A DNA stretch of 64,000 nucleotides from Anabaena catenula FACHB-362. Lineage in GTDB: Bacteria; Cyanobacteriota; Cyanobacteriia; Cyanobacteriales; Nostocaceae. The notes beneath the pieces were generated by a model, which saw only the letters and a program-made list of their open reading frames with translations, did no database searches and had not been told where the DNA came from. Location: NCBI RefSeq assembly GCF_014698735.1, contig NZ_JACJTQ010000018.1, positions 1 to 64,000 of the forward strand, written 5' to 3'. This document shows, piece after piece, positions 54,351-64,000 of the stretch. A program made the translations under genes and the position numbers. Each line of letters begins with the position of its first letter. Position 1 is the first letter of the stretch.

Positions 54351-55233
54351 ACTCATTTATTCTTTCCCAAACACTCTCTAACAAATCAGGATTATCCATA
54401 TCAATATATTCAATATTAGGAGCTTGTCTAAACCAAGTGCGTTGACGTTTCGCAAATTGTCTTGTATGTAAAACAATTAATTCTTTGGCTTCATCTAAGG
54501 AAATTTCACCTGCTAAATATTGCTGGATTTCTTGATATCCTAAAGTATTCAATAAAGATAAATCAGCACCATACTTTTGAGATAAATATTCTACTTCAGC
54601 TACTAAACCATCTGCGAACATTTGTTCAGTGCGTCTACGAATTCTTAAATCTAATTTTTCTGCATCACAATCTAAACAAATTTGCAAAATTGGATAATTT
54701 GGTGGATTTTCTCCCTGTTGTTCAGAGATGGGAATTCCAGTAACATAATATACTTCCAATGCTCTTAACGTCCGCACCAAATCGTTAGCATGAATTTTTT
54801 GGGTTGCAATAGGATCAACTTGTTGTAACATCGGGTAAAGTTGATGTTGACCAAGAGATTCTAATTGCGATCGCAATTCTGGTTGTGGTGCTACCCTGGG
54901 AATCTTCATCCCCTGCACAATAGAACGTATATATAAACCAGTTCCACCAACCAACAAAACTGGAGAAACACCAAGATTAGCAATTACAGCTTGTGCTTGT
55001 TCCTGGTAATCTGCTACTGTCATTGTTTCAGTTGGCTCACAGATATCTATTAGATAATGTGGCACTAATTTCTGTTCTTCTACCGTTGGTTTAGCTGTAC
55101 CAATGTCAAACTCACGGTATACTTGACGAGAGTCAGCACTCAAAATAACAGAATCTAACCGCCTAGCTAAACTCAACGCTAAACTAGACTTCCCCGTTGC
55201 TGTCGCTCCACAAATCACAATTAATTTAGTCAT
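54343..55233 (-). CDS. miaA: tRNA dimethylallyltransferase
   Basis: This 296-residue enzyme adds the dimethylallyl group to N6 of A37 in tRNAs reading UNN codons. The P-loop GATATGKSS (9-17), SADSRQVYREFDIGTAKP (substrate loop), GGTGLYIRSI and the C-terminal TRQFAKRQRTWFR tRNA-binding segment are present. The length is normal. The final two codons and stop lie within a dispersed repeat, so the C-terminus has probably been trimmed or replaced by repeat insertion, with little effect on the fold. Confidence 0.95.
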   Translation of the reverse strand: MTKLIVICGATATGKSSLALSLARRLDSVILSADSRQVYREFDIGTAKPTVEEQKLVPHYLIDICEPTETMTVADYQEQAQAVIANLGVSPVLLVGGTGLYIRSIVQGMKIPRVAPQPELRSQLESLGQHQLYPMLQQVDPIATQKIHANDLVRTLRALEVYYVTGIPISEQQGENPPNYPILQICLDCDAEKLDLRIRRRTEQMFADGLVAEVEYLSQKYGADLSLLNTLGYQEIQQYLAGEISLDEAKELIVLHTRQFAKRQRTWFRQAPNIEYIDMDNPDLLESVWERINEFV

Positions 55234-55296
55234 TAGTTATTAGTCATTCGTCATTAGTCACTTTCCTCTCTTTCCCTTCTTTCCCTTCTTCCCTCT

Positions 55297-55324
55297 GTCA
55301 CCTGTCACCTGTCACCTGTCACCT
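55297..55324. repeat. TCACCTG heptamer array (4 copies)
   Basis: Four GTCACCT/TCACCTG units lie between divergent miaA and gyrB, preceded by a CTTTCCCTT-type pyrimidine run. Confidence 0.8.
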
Positions 55325-55391
55325 ATGGGTTCCATCCCCTATATAAACTTCTCATTAAATTGCGCTACAGACGGCAGCAAGGCTTTTGTGT

Positions 55392-55397
55392 TATAAT
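55392..55397 (+). promoter_or_regulatory. Possible -10 box of gyrB
   Basis: TATAAT is 65 bases before the gyrB ATG. No convincing -35 hexamer is seen at the right distance. Confidence 0.35.
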
Positions 55398-55407
55398 TTT
55401 GGGGTGA

Positions 55408-57399
<1,992 letters not shown>

Positions 57400-57638
57400 C
57401 ATCAACCTCCTTATCTTAAAAATTAGCAATAGGTAAGGGGTTATAGCATTTCCTAGTCTAATGAAGTACAAAATTATCTGCGTTTATCTGCGTCCATCTG
57501 TGTTTAACTATTACTGCTCATACCTCACTTGAATGGGAATTGCTATATCCTCTTTCCTCTGCGTTCTCTGCGCCTCTGCGGTTCGATAAATTACCTCTCA
57601 ACCACAAAGGCACAGAGTCAAAAAAAGGATTTTTCAAA

Positions 57639-58820
57639 TCACCTTGAAAGGGATGATGATAAGATTATTTTTAAACCCTTGACTAATCTTTCTATCCCTG
57701 CTTTTGCGGTGTCTTGTTGCAATGCACCATAAGCAACTCGTAAATAACAACCATCTTCCATCCCAAATGTTGTCCCAGGGATAACGGCTACTTGATGTTC
57801 TTGAATCAATTGTTTCACTAATTCAAAAGCATCCATTTGGGTATGCACTTTTAAGAAAAAATAGAATGCGCCATTTGCTGGTGTAACAGTGCATAATCCT
57901 TGCAGTTGCTTGAGTTCATTCACAACTACTTGCCGAACTTGTGCGATCGCTCTAATATTATCTTTTAAGTAGTCTTCTTTTGCCTTTAACGCCCCTACCG
58001 CAGCATATTGGGAAACCACAGGAGGACAAATCAAAATCGTATCTTGCACTTTTTTGACAGCATTTAGCAGGTGTTGGGGAATTACCATATAGCCAATACG
58101 CCAACTTGCAAAACCATAAGCTTTAGAAAGGCTATAAAGGGAAATTGTGTATTCACTACTTCCCGGAAATGCACCAGGAGAAATGTGCTTCACTCCATCA
58201 TAAGTGAAATATTCATAAGCCTCATCACTAATGTGGTAAATACCCTTTTCTCTACAAATTTCATTAACTTGATGTAATGCTGTTTCTGAATAAACTACAC
58301 CTGTAGGATTATTAGGAGAAATGGTTACTATAGCGCGGGTTTTGGTTGTAATAGCTTGGGCTATAGCTTCAGGACGTAATTGATAATTTTCATCTGTTCC
58401 CACTAATATAGGACAACAACCCGCCATTTTAATCGCCATTTCATGATTAAAATAGTAGGGTATATTTAATATAATTTCGTCACCAGAACAAGTAATCGCT
58501 AAAATAGCATTCATAAACCCCATATTGCTGCCGGCTGTGACAACAATACAATTTTCGTTATTAATATCAATGCCGTTAAATATGGATAATTTTGTAGTTA
58601 ATTCGCTTAATAATTGGGGAATTCCTACAACTGCTTGGTAAAGATGATTATTGGCTTCAGCCAGAAATTTTGGTAAAATTTCTATTGCTTCCGGTGGTGG
58701 GCTATAGTGAACTACACCTTGTCCGAGAGAAATTGTACCAGGAAAGTGTTTAATTAATTCCCCAACAACGGGAATAATCGGCGATTGTACCGCATTCATT
58801 CGAGATAATTCGTAATTCAT
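57639..58820 (-). CDS. PLP-dependent aminotransferase, class I/II
   Basis: This 393-residue fold-type I aminotransferase has the segments LGQGVVHYSPPPEA, NNPTGVVYS, DEAYEYFTYDGV and the PLP lysine in SLSKAYGFASWRIGYM. The C-terminal ANGAFYFFLKV and YLRVAYG arginine bind the substrate carboxylate. It resembles aspartate/aromatic aminotransferases of the I-gamma type; the substrate is undetermined. The ATG at 58820 is kept because LSRMNAVQSPIIP is a conserved-looking beginning, although the first six codons coincide with an AATTACGAATTA spacer repeat. Confidence 0.9.
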   Translation of the reverse strand: MNYELSRMNAVQSPIIPVVGELIKHFPGTISLGQGVVHYSPPPEAIEILPKFLAEANNHLYQAVVGIPQLLSELTTKLSIFNGIDINNENCIVVTAGSNMGFMNAILAITCSGDEIILNIPYYFNHEMAIKMAGCCPILVGTDENYQLRPEAIAQAITTKTRAIVTISPNNPTGVVYSETALHQVNEICREKGIYHISDEAYEYFTYDGVKHISPGAFPGSSEYTISLYSLSKAYGFASWRIGYMVIPQHLLNAVKKVQDTILICPPVVSQYAAVGALKAKEDYLKDNIRAIAQVRQVVVNELKQLQGLCTVTPANGAFYFFLKVHTQMDAFELVKQLIQEHQVAVIPGTTFGMEDGCYLRVAYGALQQDTAKAGIERLVKGLKIILSSSLSR

Positions 58821-58860
58821 AAAATGGGCTGATTTATTTTAATTTTTCAGGTTAAAAGCT

Positions 58861-59199
58861 TTAATTACTCAACGGTGGAGGAAAACGAATATCAGCATTG
58901 AAACGAGGAATATTTGCACTTTGATGAATGGGTAAAACAGATTCTAAATTTTCATGGGGACGAGGAATAATATGATGCGAAAGTATCTCGCCACCATTAA
59001 CTTTTAAAACTGATTCTAGTCCCTGATCTATTGCCATATTCACTTCACCCACCTCACCACGAATCAATATTGTAATTCTTCCTAAATCAGTGTTTTCATA
59101 ACCAACAAAAGTGATACGGGCTGCTTTACACATTGCGTCAGCTGCTTCCACTGCTGCGGGAACGCCGTATACTTCTATCATGCCCAGTGCTAATGTCAA
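58861..59199 (-). CDS. ccmK: Carboxysome shell protein CcmK (BMC domain)
   Basis: This 112-residue hexameric shell protein has ALGMIEVYGVPAAVEAADAMCKAARITFVGYENTDLGRITILIRGEVGEVNMAIDQGLESV, the single BMC fold. The C-terminal tail (LPIHQSANIPRFNADIRFPPPLSN) is longer than in CcmK1/K2. I place the start at the TTG at 59199, ten bases after GGAG; an open frame 19 codons further upstream adds an unlikely basic leader. It is outside the main ccm operon, so it is a satellite paralogue (CcmK3, K4 or K6 type). Confidence 0.88.
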   Translation of the reverse strand: MTLALGMIEVYGVPAAVEAADAMCKAARITFVGYENTDLGRITILIRGEVGEVNMAIDQGLESVLKVNGGEILSHHIIPRPHENLESVLPIHQSANIPRFNADIRFPPPLSN

Positions 59200-59251
59200 T
59201 GTTGTTTTTCTCCAATTCAAAATTAATAATTTTTTTTTATTAAAAATCTTT

Positions 59252-59297
59252 ACCAATCACCAATTACCAATCACCAATTACCAATCACCCATTACCT
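59252..59297. repeat. ACCAATC/ACCAATT heptamer array
   Basis: Alternating ACCAATC and ACCAATT heptamers lie in the 85-base gap between DUF3318 and ccmK; the first unit on the minus strand contains the DUF3318 stop codon. Confidence 0.75.
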
Positions 59298-59899
59298 ATC
59301 TCCCGTTCAGGTATACCCACTGGTGACAAAAGTGCTATTGCTCTCAGGTTTTGACAACGAATTAATTCGCTAAAATCTAACCCAGTACGTCCTTCAATTT
59401 TGGCTACTGTCTCAATGGCGGTTAACAAATGCTGTGCTGCTTCCGTTTCTGAGTAACCCCGGCGTTGGGCGACACGAATGGCGGCTACATCAGCGTTTAA
59501 CTGTGACTCTTGTGATTGGTTACTGCGCCAAATGCGAATAGCCGCTAAAGTACTTAATCCCCCAGCTATCACTACACCCACTAAATCAGACTGAGTGGCT
59601 TCCACTATTCCACCTAACAACCCTGCTAACACCACACCCTGATAGATATCTGGTTGCAGCCACTTTACTCCTGTTAACCAACTAACCTGATGCAACAGCA
59701 GTAAATCTCGTTGCGGTTTCGTCAAGCGTCGCCATAAATCAAAATTAATATAAATCGGTCTTTCCTGATTCCAGGGTAAGGGAAAATCAGCATTTATGAC
59801 CTTTTTTTGCTCTACTTTACTGACGATTTTCGTCATCATCCGCCCAGAAGCAGGCATTACATCTAACAAACGGCGAATTTCAATATTTGGCTCCATCAT
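59285..59899 (-). CDS. DUF3318 family protein
   Basis: This 204-residue protein has the pattern EIRRLLDVMPASGRMMTKIVSKVEQ, WRRLTKPQRDLLLLHQVSWL, a hydrophobic hairpin (GVVLAGLLGGIVEATQSDLVGVVIAGGLSTLAAIRIW) and a C-terminal helical part (AVRVAQRRGYSETEAAQHLLTAIETVAKIEGR-like). This is a conserved cyanobacterial family of unknown function. It directly precedes the ccmK gene on the same strand, so they are probably cotranscribed. Confidence 0.82.
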   Translation of the reverse strand: MMEPNIEIRRLLDVMPASGRMMTKIVSKVEQKKVINADFPLPWNQERPIYINFDLWRRLTKPQRDLLLLHQVSWLTGVKWLQPDIYQGVVLAGLLGGIVEATQSDLVGVVIAGGLSTLAAIRIWRSNQSQESQLNADVAAIRVAQRRGYSETEAAQHLLTAIETVAKIEGRTGLDFSELIRCQNLRAIALLSPVGIPEREIGNG

Positions 59900-59952
59900 A
59901 TTAATTATTAGGCATAATCTCTAAAAAATTTTAAGAAAAAATTTTAAGTCTC

Positions 59953-59977
59953 GTAGGGTGGGCATTGCCCACCTTAG
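59953..59977. repeat. GGTGGGCATTGCCCACC palindrome, copy 2
   Basis: GTAGGGTGGGCATTGCCCAC and flank. It belongs to the same family as 38575-38597. Confidence 0.75.
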
Positions 59978-60192
59978 CAAGGATTTGGTGCAGGCGAAAC
60001 CCATCTTATCAATAAAGGCAAAGTATTCTCAATAACGGCTAAAATATTTGCATCAATGCCTATTTATTGACAATACTTTACTCCATCACTATGACTCTGA
60101 AAAAATCAATCAAACGATAAATTCGGATTTCTTAGTCAATACATTAAAACTGTATTTTGTTAATCAGATTTAGATGTGTTTCCCCTGGGGTT

Positions 60193-60214
60193 TGGTGGGC
60201 AATGCCCACCCTAC
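60193..60214. repeat. GGTGGGCAATGCCCACC palindrome, copy 3
   Basis: TGGTGGGCAATGCCCACCCT and flank, in the same spacer as copy 2 and with the opposite centre base order. Confidence 0.75.
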
Positions 60215-60305
60215 ATATATTTCAAAAATCAAATATTATTCCTATAATAGTATGTATATTAAATTACTACTAAGGTTAGACTTTTATTATTTACATATAA
60301 TTTAC

Positions 60306-60557
60306 ATGGATGCTTTTGCTCCCACTCCGCCAGAATGGACAAATCAGGCATTTCACGCCTATGAGTTTTGCTGTCCCAAATGTCACTCAACTAGTCGAGA
60401 AGCTGTAGAGGTTTGGCTAAATAGGCGATCGCCTGTAACAACAGCAGATCATCGTCGCAAGTGGCAAGAATTCTACCATTGTCATTGTGGTTGTGCTTGG
60501 TGGGCATGGAGTAGCGATCGCCCTACCCCCCCAACGAATTTGTCTGAACAAAAATGA
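60306..60557 (+). CDS. Small zinc-ribbon-like conserved protein
   Basis: This 83-residue protein has CCPKCHSTSREA near residue 20 and YHCHCGCAWWAW near residue 60: two clusters of cysteine and histidine able to bind one zinc. An Arg-rich middle segment (VEVWLNRRSPV...DHRRKWQEF) suggests nucleic-acid contact. The ATG at 60306 (MDAFAPTPPEW) is chosen over one 44 codons upstream, which lies in repeat sequence. Function unknown; the family appears to be restricted to cyanobacteria. Confidence 0.72.
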   Translation: MDAFAPTPPEWTNQAFHAYEFCCPKCHSTSREAVEVWLNRRSPVTTADHRRKWQEFYHCHCGCAWWAWSSDRPTPPTNLSEQK

Positions 60558-60572
60558 GCCTTTAAACAACAA

Positions 60573-60602
60573 TGTAGAGACGTTTTATGAAACATCTCTA
60601 CA
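60573..60602. repeat. GAGACGTT palindromic repeat, copy 3
   Basis: TGTAGAGACGTTTTATGAAA and complement; just after the zinc-ribbon gene. Confidence 0.7.
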
Positions 60603-60624
60603 TCTGTAAAGGTAATGTAAGATT

Positions 60625-60682
60625 GCATCTACACAAAAAACCTAACTATACCTTAGTTTGTGTAGATGCGAATTTTATTCGC
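60625..60682. terminator. Long hairpin pair between convergent zinc-ribbon and porin genes
   Basis: A perfect 13-bp stem GCATCTACACAAA / TTTGTGTAGATGC (60625-60637, 60657-60669) is followed by a small GCGAA-TTTTA-TTCGC hairpin. It is placed to terminate both convergent transcripts. Confidence 0.7.
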
Positions 60683-60692
60683 CTAAGCAATC

Positions 60693-62315
60693 TTAGAAAC
60701 TGAAGGTGGTACGAAGTGTACCAACGTAAATTGCGCTATTATTATCGTTGTTTTCAGGGTTGAGAATTACCAACAAACCGGGTGTAACAAGAATGTTGTC
60801 AGAAATCTTCATCTTGTACAGACCTTCTATATGGTAAGAAGTGCCGTCTTCTTCTTGAATACCATTACTACCACCAGTAACTCTAGGTGGTTGACCGAAC
60901 ATCAGACCTAAAGTGTTGCCTTCTCTACCGAAGTCTTTCACAGCCACGTTAGCAGCCCAGTAAAATAGGTCTGCATCTTGATTATCAATTTCACTTTGTG
61001 CAGTGGTATAACCAACCCAACCGCCAAGAGTCAATTTGGAGCTAGGGCTGAACGCAGCTTGTAAACCGTAGTTGTCAGATGTGGTAGCGTCATTACCAAA
61101 TGGTCTACGGGCATTAACAGTTCCTGTGCTACTACCAGTACTACCAAAAAGGTCTACTGAACCACCCCGTTGATAAGTCCGAGCGTAGGTTAAACCAACA
61201 TTGAAAGCTTTGTTAGGTTTGAAGGCTAACTGACCAAAAATGGTACTATTACCATCAAAAATCCCATTCTTGTCTGTAGGTATATTAGGCCCAAAATCAT
61301 TCCCATTGGATAATTCACCACTGGGAGCTAAATAAGCGGCACTCAAGCTAAATGCACTGCTAGGCTTAAATTCTACAGTCAGACCAGCACCACCTGAACC
61401 TTGGCGATAGATGGGGCTGAAACGTCCGTAACGGGAGATAGAACCTGAACCACTGCTCCTAAAGTCAGGGTTGAAAACATCAGTGTTTTCGTACAACTCA
61501 GCACCTGTAGCATCAACCTTGACGCGAATCTTTTCACCAAAGTTGAAAGCGTAGTTGACTTTATCAATTTCCACACTGTTTCCAGTGTCTTCTGCAAAGG
61601 CCAAACGGGTCATTCTTGTGCCGGTTGTACCGTTATTTTGGACGATATTTCCTGAGTTTAAACGAATTTGCAACTTGTCTGTACCCATGAAGCTGCTCTC
61701 TAAACTCAACCGCACTCGATTAGAGAAAGTTGTATTTGCGTCCAAGTCAGCACCGTTGTCTGCTCTCTTATCACCAAAAGCTTGCTCTACAGCAAAAATC
61801 GCTTCACCCTTCAGCTTGGTGGTGGTGGAAAATTGATTAGCTTCTAGTTCACTGGTACGAGCTTCTAGTGCGTCTACGCGACCACGCAGAGTTGCTAATT
61901 CAGCAGAAAATTCTTCTTGCAAACGCTGTAAGGTAGCCAAGTCTTGCTTGTTTATTATGTCAGCACTAGCTGTAGCAATCAGTTCATTAACCCGGTCTAA
62001 GCAGGCATTCAAACCAGCTGCAAATTCATACCGAGTCAAGGCACGATTACCACGGTATGTACCGTTAGGATAACCAGCAATACAACCGTAGCGTTCAACT
62101 AAAGACTGTAAAGCTTGGAACGCCCAGTCTGTGGGTTGCACGTCGGAAAACTGAGAAACGGATGTTACCTGACCAATGTTGTTAGCTTCTTGGGATAACT
62201 GAGCAACGCTTGTTGCTTGTTCGTTAACTTCACCAGCCAAAGCGCTGTTAGCAGACAGGAAAGTGGCTGCAATAACTGGACTGACCTTCAGAACATTCCA
62301 AAATAGTTTGGTCAT
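60693..62315 (-). CDS. SLH-domain porin (OprB / iron-uptake porin type)
   Basis: This 540-residue outer membrane protein has a signal peptide (cleavage after SALAGE-like site) and an SLH domain (about 55-115: VSQFSDVQPTDWAFQALQSLVERYGCIAGYPNGTYRGNRALTRYEFAAGLNACLDRV). A coiled coil (LQRLQEEFSAELATLRGRVDALEARTSELE) and a carbohydrate-selective OprB-like beta barrel follow, ending in F-S-F. The ATG at 62315 is chosen because GAGAG lies before it; a GTG six codons upstream is less likely. Cyanobacterial members pass inorganic ions, notably iron. Confidence 0.93.
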   Translation of the reverse strand: MTKLFWNVLKVSPVIAATFLSANSALAGEVNEQATSVAQLSQEANNIGQVTSVSQFSDVQPTDWAFQALQSLVERYGCIAGYPNGTYRGNRALTRYEFAAGLNACLDRVNELIATASADIINKQDLATLQRLQEEFSAELATLRGRVDALEARTSELEANQFSTTTKLKGEAIFAVEQAFGDKRADNGADLDANTTFSNRVRLSLESSFMGTDKLQIRLNSGNIVQNNGTTGTRMTRLAFAEDTGNSVEIDKVNYAFNFGEKIRVKVDATGAELYENTDVFNPDFRSSGSGSISRYGRFSPIYRQGSGGAGLTVEFKPSSAFSLSAAYLAPSGELSNGNDFGPNIPTDKNGIFDGNSTIFGQLAFKPNKAFNVGLTYARTYQRGGSVDLFGSTGSSTGTVNARRPFGNDATTSDNYGLQAAFSPSSKLTLGGWVGYTTAQSEIDNQDADLFYWAANVAVKDFGREGNTLGLMFGQPPRVTGGSNGIQEEDGTSYHIEGLYKMKISDNILVTPGLLVILNPENNDNNSAIYVGTLRTTFSF

Positions 62316-62458
62316 GTTTTTAATCTCTCTCACACCTAAACAAACTCAAAGTTATGATAAAGTCTCTCTTCTATCAGAGAATTTACACATAAATTTTCTG
62401 TAGCTACTATACAATATCCTTCCTAGTTAGCACAACCCCCTCCGCTAACCTTTAATAC

Positions 62459-63052
62459 TCAATGCTTGGTTAATTGAGTAGGTAAATTCAGCACGATACT
62501 ACGTTTATGACGTAATATCTTTCCTTCTTCTTCAAATTTCTGCAACAGACGTGTTATTGTGACTCGCGTTGTGTTGAGAACTTCCGAGATATCCTGATGA
62601 GTAACATTCAAATCAATTAATTTACCCTGTTCTAAATCCCGACCAAATTTTTCACTTAACCAGACTAAAAATTGCCATAATTTTAGTGATGTTGGTTTAC
62701 GATGTAATATGCTTAAAAGTTCTTCGGCTTGCTGGATATGGCGTAATAAAGCATCGATATCTTCATGCCAAAGATGAGGAGGAAGAATGGTTGCTTCCAC
62801 ACTTGTTAAGCATTCTATTTGATAGGGATTAACTGTTGATAAAGGATAGCCAACAATATCACCTAAGCCCCAATAACCCAAGGTAATTGATGTTCCATCT
62901 TCACTCCAGGTTAAGGTACGAACTATTCCTCGCTCAATACGCCACAGTACATCCTTTCGGACTGGAATAACTGCTCGACGAGTGAATAAATGTTGGGTTA
63001 ACTGCTTGTTTATAGTGGATTTTAGGGTGTGATTTGTAGTAGAATACGTCAT
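62459..63052 (-). CDS. Crp/Fnr-family transcriptional regulator
   Basis: This 197-residue regulator has an N-terminal cyclic-nucleotide-fold-like domain (about 25-110, SEDGTSITLGYWGLGDIVGYPLS) and a C-terminal Crp winged helix (about 140-190). Its recognition helix reads VTHQDISEVLNTTRVTITRLLQKFEEEGKI. The cAMP-binding motif of Crp and the Fnr cysteines are absent, so its signal is unknown. It is encoded next to the porin on the same strand, about 140 bases upstream, and may control it. Confidence 0.88.
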   Translation of the reverse strand: MTYSTTNHTLKSTINKQLTQHLFTRRAVIPVRKDVLWRIERGIVRTLTWSEDGTSITLGYWGLGDIVGYPLSTVNPYQIECLTSVEATILPPHLWHEDIDALLRHIQQAEELLSILHRKPTSLKLWQFLVWLSEKFGRDLEQGKLIDLNVTHQDISEVLNTTRVTITRLLQKFEEEGKILRHKRSIVLNLPTQLTKH

Positions 63053-63629
63053 TTTAATGTTAGATAAATAATAAATTGAAATGAAGTATCCTCATAATTA
63101 ATCATTAGGCAACATCGTTAACATAATTCGTAATTGATAATAATGCCGACCGGAGGCTACCGCCAACGTAATTCGTAGTTACAATCAATGGGGGCTTGAA
63201 CCCTCTTTAATTACGAATTACGAATTACGAATTATGAATTAGTAATTATTTGGTTAACTGATTTAAGCTAAGTATCTCAATTTATCAAGACAATAAGATG
63301 TGTTAGCAAGAAAACTTGTAACACACAGTCAACTGAGAATCATACTTACTTTCAGCCTTTTAGGGTAGCCATGGACGCAAGGACTATACTAAGCCTAAAA
63401 AGATTTTGTGTTTAACTAAGTTGAGTTACTTATATTTTGATACTTTAATGGTGAAAGTTTAAGAATAGGTAAGCTTTTAGTGAAATGTATGTTGGTTAAC
63501 TTATTAGTTTGAATTATATGTTATTATTAATACGTTGGCTATAAAGGGGAAAAAGTAGTCAACAGTAAAAAATTAAATTCAGTGAACAGACTGATAATTG
63601 ATCACTGAATAACTTTTCACTGATAACTG
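63053..63629. other. Spacer between Crp/Fnr gene and phoU
   Basis: It holds a GGCTACCGCC element (63122-63182) and an AATTACG heptamer run (63212-63240), then AT-rich sequence without a supported gene. Confidence 0.5.
63122..63182. repeat. AATTCGT-flanked GGCTACCGCC element, copy 2
   Basis: It shares GGCTACCGCCAACGTAATTC and the flanks with 41466-41525. Confidence 0.7.
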
Positions 63630-64000
63630 TTAATGGCGTTGACCGGTGACGATATAAGCCACTCGTTGACCAATATTAGTAGCATGATCTGCCATACGCT
63701 CTAGGCAACGAATTGCTAATGTTAAGAGTAGAATTGGCTCAATCACGCCTGGGACATCTCGCTGGTATGCTAAAATTTGATACAATTTGTCGTAAGCATT
63801 ATCTACAGTATCATCTAAGTATTTGATCCGTAGCCCACTAACTTCATCTAAATCCGCCAAAGCTACTAAGCTAGTTGCTAACATTGCCTGGGCATGGTAA
63901 GACATGAGGGCAATCTCTGGTAAAGAAGCATGAGGTGGATAAGGAAAAATTTTTATTGCTATCTTCGCTAAATCTTTGGCGTAATCCCCGATCCGTTCTA
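63630..64000 (-). CDS. phoU: Phosphate-signalling complex protein PhoU, C-terminal part (cut by window edge)
   Basis: The minus-strand frame is open to the window edge, about 123 residues. It contains ERIGDYAKDLAKIAIKIFPYPP near the edge and ...RCLERMADHATNIGQRVAYIVTGQRH at the C-terminus: the two E-R-x-x-D-x-A metal-binding repeats of PhoU helical bundles. An ATG at 63905 is internal, because the homology continues upstream. PhoU restrains phosphate uptake through the Pst transporter and its histidine kinase; pst genes are not in view. Confidence 0.92.
   Translation of the reverse strand, partial: ERIGDYAKDLAKIAIKIFPYPPHASLPEIALMSYHAQAMLATSLVALADLDEVSGLRIKYLDDTVDNAYDKLYQILAYQRDVPGVIEPILLLTLAIRCLERMADHATNIGQRVAYIVTGQRH

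Larger units (their letters stand above)
59900..60305. other. Divergent spacer with two GGTGGGCAATGCCCACC palindromes
   Basis: No gene is supported. Palindromic repeats lie at 59953-59977 and 60193-60214. The 60174 ATG is in frame with the zinc-ribbon gene, but lies inside the repeat and has no ribosome-binding site. Confidence 0.55.

Overview
The window looks like chromosomal DNA of a filamentous, probably heterocyst-forming cyanobacterium (order Nostocales). The evidence is frequent GCGATCGC (HIP1) octamers, heptameric short tandem repeats (TCACCTG, AATTCGT, AAAATTC, GGGAGCA families) in the spacers, a carboxysome shell gene, a helical carotenoid protein, a high-light-inducible protein, an SLH-domain porin and group 1 sigma factor SigA. 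This is inference from gene content; no rRNA is present to settle the genus.

Layout. 1-8300: the start of a TnpB-type transposase cut by the left edge, tRNA-Leu(UAG), alanine racemase, an HNH nuclease, a DHH phosphoesterase, a lone ABC ATPase, an OmpR-type regulator and a small conserved protein. 9060-13215: three AT-rich same-strand genes (homocitrate/isopropylmalate synthase-like enzyme, di-iron fatty acid hydroxylase, DHA2 drug exporter) that look like an accessory metabolite cluster. 13471-18826: a BolA/monothiol glutaredoxin pair, a calcium-dependent-type subtilase, a helical carotenoid protein and the rescue factor ArfB. 19067-30311: one minus-strand block with two paralogous MacA-MacB-type export operons; the second carries a TolC-like outer-membrane gene. 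A TetR regulator and a CPBP protease lie between them, each preceded by a shared operator-like sequence.

30699-46286: a TPR protein, a response regulator, a GyrA/ParC-type topoisomerase subunit, a secreted cysteine-containing protein, Hlip, SigA with a 1.3 kb upstream spacer, an NAD(P)-binding protein, a WD40 protein, FtsH, two membrane proteins and an AI-2E-family transporter. 46355-52470: a pentapeptide-repeat protein, a homocysteine-biosynthesis (HcyBio/DUF39) protein, a proline-rich conserved protein, a TPR protein and a manganese exporter of the TMEM165/GDT1 family. 52471-64000: a HigBA toxin-antitoxin pair behind a decamer repeat, MiaA, GyrB, an aminotransferase, a CcmK shell protein with a DUF3318 gene, a small zinc-ribbon-like protein, an SLH/OprB porin, a Crp/Fnr regulator and a PhoU cut by the right edge.

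Most genes are ordinary housekeeping or photosynthesis-related genes. The unusual signal is in the spacers and in how repeats have entered genes: a cloverleaf-like repeat, a dispersed GAATCAGGATATCC family that supplies the miaA stop codon, repeat-derived segments inside the topoisomerase and a proline-rich protein, MITE-like inverted repeats, and candidate regulatory sites for TetR, HigA, Hlip and the Mn exporter.
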